Both the position numbers and the translations under genes were made by a program. A DNA stretch of 16,214 nucleotides from contig RXOD01005050.1 in NCBI GenBank assembly GCA_005223375.1, forward strand, positions 1 to 16,214, written 5' to 3'. Under the pieces are notes generated by a model, which ran no database searches, had not been told where the DNA came from, and saw only the letters and a program-made list of their open reading frames with translations. Positions within the stretch are counted from its first letter, which is position 1; each line of letters begins with the position of its first letter. Below, in pieces: positions 1-6,657 of this stretch. Source of the DNA: Amoebophrya sp. AT5.2. Lineage: Eukaryota; Sar; Dinophyceae; Syndiniales; Amoebophryaceae.

Positions 1-67
1 CCCGCAGCAAAATCGAACGACCACTATTGTTTGAAAGTTCGTTAAAGTTAATTATGCAGGCCCGAAG

Positions 68-115
68 GGGCGGACCAATGGCCGGCTCGGTACCGAACCG
101 CCCATTGGTCCACCC
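68..115. repeat. Imperfect 48-bp palindrome
   Basis: The sequence is symmetric about 91/92, centred on GGTACC at 89-94. The inner 40 bp (72-111) match their own reverse complement at 36 of 40 positions. Three more G:C pairs follow outside a single mismatch (71/112). The outer arms read GGACCAATGG and CCATTGGTCC. It lies just before the larger inverted repeat, and the 12-base string CCACCCTACCTG overlaps its right edge (110-121) and recurs at 177-188. The function is unknown. Confidence 0.85.
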
Positions 116-132
116 TACCTGCGGACCCGACG

Positions 133-246
133 ACTCACTACTTCACGTCATTCTCGTGCGCCGAGGTTCGTACTCGCCACCCTACCTGACGACGAAAACA
201 AGCGAGTACGGACCTCGGCGCACGAGAATGACGTGAAGTAGTGAGT
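133..246. repeat. 45-bp inverted repeat with 24-nt loop
   Basis: The left arm (133-177) and right arm (202-246) are reverse complements at 44 of 45 positions, separated by a 24-nt spacer (178-201). The single difference lies near the loop end and would form a wobble pair in one of the two transcript orientations. Transcribed in the CFAP58 pre-mRNA this would be a very stable hairpin. It could be a foldback or MITE-like element, an introner-type insertion with inverted ends, or a small-RNA hairpin. No transposase is present in the window. Confidence 0.9.
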
Positions 247-460
247 TCGTGTCCGTCTTTGTTTCGGATTCTACCACAAATACTTTTACTTTCTGAATCT
301 GTGGCGCTCTCCCTCGTAGAGGGCAAGTCGTGACTTCGAGGCGAGAGGGCAGACATCCCTTCAGCAGTTGAAGCTTTCAGCTTTTTTCAGCATGTGGAAA
401 TACTTAGCAGCATCCATTCTCATCTCCAAAGTGGCATCGAACGAACTCCACAAAACTCAG

Positions 461-3272
461 AGCCGAGATCCTGAAAGAGAAAAAGGCGGCTCAGAAGGCG
501 CTGCGCAAGGACATCGAAGTGCGCGTGGAGGGGATGATAGAAACGCTGAAGGAGAAGATGACCGAGGCGGACGCGGAGAAAAAAGAGATCGAGGAGCAGC
601 GCGCAGACTGGCGGGAGAAGATCACCGAGGCGGAAGCAGCCTCCACGAGAATGGCAAAGGAGTGCGAAGCCGACCAAAAGCGGATAGAGAGTCTGCTGCG
701 CGAACGGGACATACTGAACAAAAACGTCGTGAAAGCGGACGAAAGAACAAAGCAGCAAATAGAGCTGGTACACAAATAAATTAATAGACTTTTTGCGTGG
801 GTGATGGTGAACCAACCTGAAGACTGAAGATCTCTCGAAGTCGAATTAGAAACCTGCACAAAGTTGTGTAGAAAGAAAGCCAGTCTTCGGGGGTTCAGTC
901 GCCATTTAACCGTTTAACGACCATCAATTGTTTGCAACCAAAACGAGGTCCGCAACAAGGAGACGGAGGTGGCTCAGTTGCGGAAGGATATCACGAAGTG
1001 GAAGGCTGAGGCGCAAGAATTCCGCAAGAAGATATTCCAGATGGAGAAGCAGCGTGAAAAAGTCGCAGTGGACCTCTCCGTCGCGAATTCGAAGTACTAC
1101 GCGGGTTTGGAGGAGCTCAAGGCCCGGGACGAGCGGCTGGGGGAGATACACAAGCAAATCGGCGACGTGAACACGAAACTCGCGAACCAAAAGAACCTGT
1201 ACGACGCCGTGGTGGCAGATCGTATTGATGCTCACATACACATTGCGGTGCTTGCGGTTTCTTATTGTTGTAAATGATTGAATTACAACTTTTGCAATGA
1301 ATTATAATTTGCTTTTGCACGACCACTGAGCTGACTGCGAACGGAAAACGTAAATGCAGGCAACGTGTACAGCAAGAATTTGATCGAGTCGAACGAGGAG
1401 ATTGCGACGATGGACGTCCAGTTCAAGGTGATGTACAACGATATCGGTCAAGTGAAGGACGAAATTCGCGAGAAGGACCACACCCTCGTCCGCGAGAAGT
1501 TCGTTATGCTGCGGAGTTGTCACTGCTCCCATCGACGCTCTAATTTGAAGCTCTTACGAATCCTCGCTTTATTAAACGGGACTACTTATTAAAAGCTAGA
1601 TGCCGAGGCATAGATTGAGAGGTGAAAAATTACGTGGCTTCTTGCATGGAAGTAGGGAGGGATCTGTTGATTCGGGGGCGCCCTTTCAGATGTAGGATCT
1701 AGATCTTCTGCTAGGGCCAGGTCCGTTTCCCCCTCCTTACCCTTAGTTGGCGTCTCGGTGAAGCAGGCTATGGCTAACTTTTGCTAGTAGTCCGAAGGGG
1801 AGCTGCGAGTCCAGCGGCTGTAATTTACAGGAGCAGAAGCTGGCGAAGAACAACGAGGCGATTAAGGAGTCGCTGGAGCGGGCGAAGAAGCGGCTGGGAA
1901 ACTTGAACACGATCATCGAGACGCAGCAGAACGAAACGAAGAAACTGGAGAAGGTGATCGCGACTGCCGAGAGCGAAAAGCTCGCGCAGCAGAAGGACTG
2001 CAAGGGCGTGTACGACGAAAAGGGCGTCCTAGTAAAGCAGCTCATCAAGCGCAACGAGGAGCTGGAAAACCTGTACGAAAAGCTGAAGGTGCAACAGTCA
2101 AAACTGCTGCACGGAGAAAACGAATACAAAGCGGTGTGCGACTGTACCGATCTACTGTATTTTATGGTTGTAGAACGAAGTCGAAGTAGGTTCAGCGTGA
2201 AACTTTCTCCCTACTTTTACAACGAACAGCGGTGGTGACGATGCAAAAGCAGATCGACAGTCTGAAGGACGAAGTCGTGAAGTGTCGGTCGCAGATGTCG
2301 TCAACCACGAACATAAAGCGCCAGATCCACTCGTTGGAGCGCGAACTCATCCACGAGCAGTGCAAGGTGAAGCACCTCGAAGAGGAGATGAAGAACCCCA
2401 TGAACGTATTATTTAAGTAGCTACAACTTATACTTAATATACCGTTTTACTTTAAACTTTAAGACGTAAACTAAAGTAGTTTGTCTTTTGATGTCGATCG
2501 CTGTTGTCCCAGGTGCACCGGTGGCGGCGACTTGAGGGGTCCGATCCGCAGGCGTACGAGTTGATGCACAGCATAAAGACCCTGCAGAAGCGACTCATCG
2601 GCAAAACAGAGGAGGTACGCGTATATAGAATAAGCATCAGTAAAATTTTAAAGCTTAGAAGCAGTGTCAGGTCACCCCGTCTTCATCATAAATTCAGTTG
2701 TTGAGAGTACAGTTATGTGTTGAACGACCTGTCGGCGATGAAAACCGCAGGTGATCGAGTGCGACATGCTGATCCAGGAGAAGGAAAAGCTGTATGTGCA
2801 GCTGAAGAACATTCTGGCGCGGCAGCCGGGGCCCGAAGTGGCCGAGCAGCTGCAGTGGTATACGCGGAGTTTGAAGGAGAAGACTGCGCAGATGCGCGCG
2901 ATGGCCGCAGAACTTTCGGGGTACCACAAGTCCTGCGAGGACCTTCGTATGGACCTGTCGCGGTACAAAAACGAGCTCCAGCATGCAAAAAACGAGTATT
3001 TCGCACGCCGGCGGCGGGGCGAGCTCTTCAACGCCGTGGGAGACGGTGCCGGCGGAAGTGGGAGCGGTGGAGGCGGCGGGGGGGGGACAAGTGGGGGTGG
3101 TTCGCTGATGTCGCTGCAGCAGGGCGGAGGGCCGGGAAGCAGCCTGGGGGGCGTCTCCAAGTCGCTGGATGCGGAGCAGGGGTCGGTGGGAGGGGGCGCA
3201 GGAACAGCAACAGGAACCGCACCGCCCACGACCATCGGAGGGGAGGCGGCGGGCGGCGGGGGTCAGCCGTGA
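461..3272 (+). CDS. CFAP58: CFAP58 (CCDC147), axonemal coiled-coil protein; 5' end missing
   Basis: This is the C-terminal 611 residues of the cilia- and flagella-associated protein CFAP58, an axonemal coiled-coil protein needed for flagellar motility in animals and algae. Seven exons: join(461..767, 948..1221, 1360..1502, 1831..2143, 2230..2405, 2513..2614, 2751..3272), with consistent phases throughout. Recognition rests on family blocks: ERDILNKN (exon 1), ANSKYY then NLYDAVVADRNVYSKNLIE across the intron at 1222-1359, NPMNVHRWRRLEGSDPQAYE across 2406-2512, and EKEKLYVQLKNILARQPGPE in the last exon. Nearly all of it is charged heptad coiled coil. The human protein is about 870 aa, so roughly the first third is encoded upstream of the window. 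After ARRRRGELFN the last exon adds about 75 residues of Gly/Ser-rich tail that are not part of the conserved family core. The stop is TGA. The first exon boundary is uncertain (411 or 431 are alternatives). Confidence 0.93.
1503..1830 (+). other. CFAP58 intron, the longest inside the gene
   Basis: This phase-0 intron has donor GTTATG and acceptor TTTACAG. It joins ...VREKF to EQKLAKNNEA. It is 328 nt; the other internal CFAP58 introns are 180, 138, 86, 107 and 136 nt. I see no gene, RNA or repeat in it. Confidence 0.8.
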
Positions 3273-3858
3273 TTCGGAAATCGAGGTTCTTGTCTTTCCA
3301 GTGCTCGGAGCCGGTGCGGAAATAGCGTACCGCAATGCCCTGGGGCGCAAGTGGGACGAGGAAGCCAACAGAAGAAACTCACCAATTATCAGTAGAACAG
3401 AATTGCTCATGCTCACTCTTTTAGCCAAAAGAGCCAAAGAAGCCGAGACTTTATCAGAATTGCTCACGAGTCAGAATTGCTCACGAATTGCTCACGATTA
3501 GAGACAGACTAGAGACAGTATCAAAGGGTGTGTCCGCCGGCGTTGTCCGTTGTGCGCAGCCTTAGTAAACCTAGGTTGATTGTTGATCAGAATAGCTTGC
3601 AAAATGAACTCGGTTTGCATGGTTATTTTTGCCGATCCCGAAAATGTATAGCATCCCTTGCTCCACAAAATGTACTGAATCGGTCCCCGAAAATGGTTCA
3701 AACTACAAACATCTCTCGCGGCATGCGATAGCCATGTATGCGCCTGCATTGTTTCGATCAGAAATCTGCGCTTTGTTGTTCTATGCTCTTCGTCACGCTC
3801 GAAATTTTTTTTATCTGCCGAAGCCAACGTCGTTGCAAGGAGGAACCCGCAGAATAGC
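3273..3858 (+). other. 3' flank of CFAP58 and intergenic spacer
   Basis: A non-repetitive open stretch directly follows the CFAP58 stop (frame running to TAG at 3499), but nothing in it resembles a known protein. It includes a patch of short direct repeats (3398-3518, listed separately). No tRNA or other structured RNA gene was recognised. No clear AATAAA signal follows the CFAP58 stop. Confidence 0.5.
3398..3518. repeat. Short direct repeats around AATTGCTCACGA
   Basis: AATTGCTCACGA occurs at 3458-3469, 3475-3486 and 3486-3497, the last two sharing one base, and a partial copy (CAGAATTGCTCA) lies at 3398-3409. AGAGACAG follows twice (3500-3507 and 3511-3518). The block looks like local slippage or duplication in the CFAP58 3' flank. 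It has no CRISPR-like spacing and no evident function. Confidence 0.8.
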
Positions 3859-3864
3859 TATAAA
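3859..3864 (+). promoter_or_regulatory. TATA-like box, candidate promoter of the RRP9 unit
   Basis: TATAAA stands in the context AATAGCTATAAACAG. The last frequent ATGs on the + strand lie just upstream (3723, 3734, 3738, 3783), and the ATG-free zone begins right after them. A start site about 30 nt downstream (near 3890) would make the ATG-free zone coincide with a transcript leader. This is inference from position; such a hexamer also occurs by chance. Confidence 0.35.
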
Positions 3865-4269
3865 CAGATTCCAAAGCGAAAGGTCTTCCAATTGGATTGT
3901 AAACGCACAGTGGTGAGGGCCGGCGCTGAGTAGTCATCCGCTACTTTGTCGCATCCAACGTCTAACTCTAATACAAGCTCACATAGGCTCTTCTAGCACT
4001 GCGGTTCACTTCCAAGAAGGTTCCTTCACATCGCGCTTATCTAGTCGCGCACCCAGCACCGCAGCCATAGTTACACAAGCTCCACTGCATTCGAAGCCAT
4101 TTGCAAACTAGAGTCTGTTGCAGCTATTCGTTTACCTATCGTCAGCGAAGAACAAGATCTCGGCAACACGACAACCCCGGGGTTCGTTTGCAACTCTGTC
4201 CGGGTGCCCACAACTCTTCCATCGGACAGACTGTGTAGGTCTTTCCCTCGGCTAAACTTCAGGCGGTGA

Positions 4270-6657
4270 GTCTCATCGAAGATTCAGGACGCTTCCGCGT
4301 TTGGTTGCTTTCCGGCTGACCCGCCGGGGGCAGGCAAAATCCGGTCGAGCTCGCGGGCCGGACAAAATTTCGCCATTCCGGGCCTAGAGGACGGACCGGA
4401 GGACGACGATCCTGACATACGCGGGCCGGAGTGCTCTCGTCCTGATCAAGAAGAGTCACGGCGGGGGTACTCCGGAGGAACTTCGAATAGAACCAGCACA
4501 GGAACCGCACCTACGCCCTCCCCCTCGCAGCAAGAAAAGCAGTTGTTCTCGTCCTCGGCGACCCATGGTGCTGCTCCGACACAACATACTGATTCGAAAT
4601 CTGCAGGATCACTGGTTATAGAGGCGCTCCGCCGACGAGGGCCAGATTGTGAAACGGAAAAAGACTCCTACGTCGACAGCAATCTTCATCAGCAACAAGA
4701 ACCTCCGGAGGTTATCAGCCTGCAATTGGGCTTGGATCACCTACTCGAGTCTGACGAGGGCGTCCACTTGGACATCTCAAACAAGTCGTCGCAAGCGAAC
4801 AGCTCCAACAACTCGCGGGATCGGCGCGGCAGTCACAGTCGCAGCTCTTACTACGATTATTCGTCCGGGGCGAACAGTGGTGCGAACCAGAACGGGAAGC
4901 AGTTCTACTTTGGGGACCAGCAGAACAATTACAATTTCTACGGCCACCACAACAACCAGCAGGCGGGGAGCGGGGGCGGTAAGGCACTCGGATACCGCCG
5001 GGAGCGCGGGACATCAGGGAATAGCGTCAGCCAGGGCTCTTCGACAGACGACGTCGCGGCCGACGGCACCGGAAAACCGCCGAATTTAGGCGTCTCCGAT
5101 AAGCGGTTCAACTTCCACTACCACGGACACACGGGCCACGGTATCCACAATCGGCGCAGCTCCGCGTGCTCGCAGACGCAGCTGCAAAATACTATCCACA
5201 CCCAAGCCCCTCACGCGAGCACAACAACCGCACACGCGAAATCTTCGGGGAAGCGCGGATCCCTTCCTGAGGTAGAAGTCGTTTTTGAGCAGCCGGCGTC
5301 TTCCACAAGTACAGCTACCCACGACGCGCAGCAGCCCGCGCAGCCGCCGTCCGAGACTGCTTGCGGCTCGGGCCTCTGTGCCGCGTTCAACTCGATCTGG
5401 AGTGTGCTTTTCCCGGCGAAGCGCGAGCCCCCCAACACGCGGAAGGAAAGCCAGATCAGCTGCGACCGTGACACCGCCTCCACGGGTGCAGGGAGCCACG
5501 CGTCGGGCAACTACTATAATTCGGTGTGCGAAATAAATCCGACTCCGAGCTTCATCTCACGCTCAGACCCGTCGGGAGCGACCGCGAGGCGCACGTCCAG
5601 CAGAAACACGTTCGGGGGAGCAGCAGCAGGAGCAGCAGGAGGAGAAGCCTCTTCTTGTGCTCGACAGGCGTACGTAAAGCCGAGCAAAAAGAACCACTAC
5701 GGGTCGGATTGCTACCGGGCGGGAGTGATTTCGAGCGGTCCGGTCCGGTCGATCGCGCGCGGACCCCGGGAGTTTCCGTGCGACGCCAACCACTACGGCA
5801 GCGATTGCTACCACTCCGCACAAAAACGCCGGCAGAAAAACACTCAGAGTCTGGCCACAACTACACTGGGAGGAGTGACCAGCACGAGCACGAGCACCAG
5901 CAACCCTTCTGTGTGTCCTCGGCACAATAGTAAGCCCACCGCGCCTCCGCATTCGCAAAAATACACAACAGAATACCACACGACCTACGGAGCGCCCACC
6001 GTTACGGAGCCAACGAGGAAGCTCTCGAGTGCGTCGTACAGCAGCTCGGTGACACTTTCCCCCGACCACAACTGCAGCGGCGAAACAATAACAAACGCGC
6101 GCGTCACCACGGAAACGATTTCGACAGTGGCGTCCTGTAGTTGGTCGAGCTCGAATTCCATTTCCACCACCTCCGTCAACTTCGGCAACCTTGCCCGGCT
6201 GAGCAACCCACCCATCGACCACGGCGCCCAGGGCCGCATCACCGAGATCATCGAGGAGATCGTCGCGGAATCGGAGGAGCAAGTAGGATCCGGCCCCAGT
6301 AACAGGCAATCCTTGTGGTCTCCCGAACTAATAGGGAAGGTACCGGCGATCGTCGTGCCAACCGCGCAGGAACAATGGTCGTTTACGACGGATTCGACTC
6401 CGACGGAGGCGGGGAACGAAGCAGAAGCAACTCGGAAGTCGGTACGAACCTATTCCCATTTTGCTCTGTTATCTTGCGAGCAACGTTCAGCTTCCGAGGC
6501 CCCATCGATGCCAAAAGAAACAACAGCTCTTGACTTAAACTTAACTTTACGACAGACTTCTTCGAAGCAGAAAATGCGGACGAGGCCCGGCTCCGACTCG
6601 CGAAGCAGTATGTCAGCGCTATTGGTGGAGATGAGGGGACAAAACGAAAGCGACTAA
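4270..6657 (+). CDS. Methionine-poor open frame upstream of and overlapping RRP9; unknown protein
   Basis: A frame stays open for 795 codons between TGA (4267) and TAA (6655). It has no ATG codon until about 6507, so it has no AUG start of its own. The first near-cognate starts are TTG at 4543 and CTG at 4612. An acceptor-like TTCAG ending at 4287 would allow an upstream exon instead. The predicted product is disordered and Ser/Thr/Asn/Gln-rich, with tracts of Asn, Tyr and Gly. A Cys-containing hydrophobic patch, GLCAAFNSIWSVLFP, lies near 5370-5415. The octapeptide NHYGSDCY occurs twice (5692-5715 and 5788-5811) with different codons (Gly GGG/GGC, Ser TCG/AGC), which argues for selection on the protein. 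I recognise no domain. It overlaps RRP9 exons 1 and 2 in a different frame. The true 3' end could be earlier if an unseen intron exists. Confidence 0.55.
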   Translation, partial: VSSKIQDASAFGCFPADPPGAGKIRSSSRAGQNFAIPGLEDGPEDDDPDIRGPECSRPDQEESRRGYSGGTSNRTSTGTAPTPSPSQQEKQLFSSSATHGAAPTQHTDSKSAGSLVIEALRRRGPDCETEKDSYVDSNLHQQQEPPEVISLQLGLDHLLESDEGVHLDISNKSSQANSSNNSRDRRGSHSRSSYYDYSSGANSGANQNGKQFYFGDQQNNYNFYGHHNNQQAGSGGGKALGYRRERGTSGNSVSQGSSTDDVAADGTGKPPNLGVSDKRFNFHYHGHTGHGIHNRRSSACSQTQLQNTIHTQAPHASTTTAHAKSSGKRGSLPEVEVVFEQPASSTSTATHDAQQPAQPPSETACGSGLCAAFNSIWSVLFPAKREPPNTRKESQISCDRDTASTGAGSHASGNYYNSVCEINPTPSFISRSDPSGATARRTSSRNTFGGAAAGAAGGEASSCARQAYVKPSKKNHYGSDCYRAGVISSGPVRSIARGPREFPCDANHYGSDCYHSAQKRRQKNTQSLATTTLGGVTSTSTSTSNPSVCPRHNSKPTAPPHSQKYTTEYHTTYGAPTVTEPTRKLSSASYSSSVTLSPDHNCSGETITNARVTTETISTVASCSWSSSNSISTTSVNFGNLARLSNPPIDHGAQGRITEIIEEIVAESEEQVGSGPSNRQSLWSPELIGKVPAIVVPTAQEQWSFTTDSTPTEAGNEAEATRKSVRTYSHFALLSCEQRSASEAPSMPKETTALDLNLTLRQTSSKQKMRTRPGSDSRSSMSALLVEMRGQNESD
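4565..4621 (+). other. 18-codon upstream ORF, the only ATG in the leader
   Basis: The ATG at 4565 opens 18 codons and ends at TAG (4619-4621). Its context is ACCC before the ATG, so position -3 is C and the site is poor except for G at +4. It is out of frame with the long open frame around it. Scanning ribosomes would often pass it. The peptide shows no sign of function. Confidence 0.4.
6369..6378 (+). promoter_or_regulatory. RRP9 start-codon context
   Basis: The bases read GGAACAATGG: A at -3 and G at +4, a strong eukaryotic initiation context. It is the first ATG after 1,807 ATG-free bases. RRP9's frame is closed upstream by TAA at 6300-6302, so this ATG is the only plausible start in the exon. 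Confidence 0.7.

Larger units (their letters stand above)
1..460 (+). other. Upstream intron of CFAP58 (3' part) with foldback DNA
   Basis: No coding segment resembling CFAP58 is recognisable here, and the CFAP58 frame is closed by a TAG at 405-407. The stretch is best read as the 3' part of an intron whose 5' exon lies outside the window. Its acceptor is uncertain: AG dinucleotides at 409-410, 429-430 and 459-460 are all compatible, and I favour 459-460 because coiled-coil sequence starts right after it. It holds a 48-bp palindrome and a 45-bp inverted repeat, listed separately. Confidence 0.5.
3786..6374 (+). other. ATG-depleted leader upstream of RRP9
   Basis: Reading every line, I find one ATG on the + strand in 2,589 nt (at 4565), where about 40 would be expected with equal base use, and none at all in the final 1,807 nt before the RRP9 start codon. 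The complement CAT occurs about 22 times in the same stretch, so base composition does not explain it. All three frames are affected. The simplest reading is a long 5' leader scanned by ribosomes that must reach the RRP9 AUG. Transcription of the whole stretch is not proven. Confidence 0.75.

Noticed and set aside
2694..3467. 257-codon minus-strand ORF rich in Pro, Ser and Arg
   Set aside because: It is the antisense shadow of the GC-rich last CFAP58 exon, which is secured by homology on the + strand.
3274..3501. Possible extra CFAP58 exon after the TGA
   Set aside because: The frame after TTTCCAG near 3301 reads about 65 codons, but nothing matches the family, whose conserved end is already present upstream.
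3398..3518. Possible CRISPR-like array
   Set aside because: Repeat units are 12-16 bases, directly abutting or overlapping, with no spacers of regular length, and the DNA is eukaryotic.
4059..4079. Resemblance to the dinoflagellate spliced leader
   Set aside because: Against the leader as I remember it, only about 15 of 21 bases match. A match this weak is not rare when 16 kb is searched on both strands, and it is not directly upstream of a start codon.
4266..4271. GTGAGT, a textbook intron donor, just before the long open frame
   Set aside because: The next AG-G acceptor is only about 20 bases on, too short for an intron, and none of the ten homology-fixed donors in this window has this form.
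4649..5089. Other + strand frame of 146 codons inside the ATG-poor region
   Set aside because: It starts with a non-ATG codon, is Thr/Arg-rich as expected from a shifted Asn/Ser/Gln-rich frame, and ends with a stop; the overlapping frame is five times longer.
5563..6309. 248-codon minus-strand ORF
   Set aside because: It lies opposite the long + strand frame, has Arg/Gly/Val composition typical of antisense GC-rich DNA, and shows no recognisable domain. The strand-specific ATG loss also points to the + strand.
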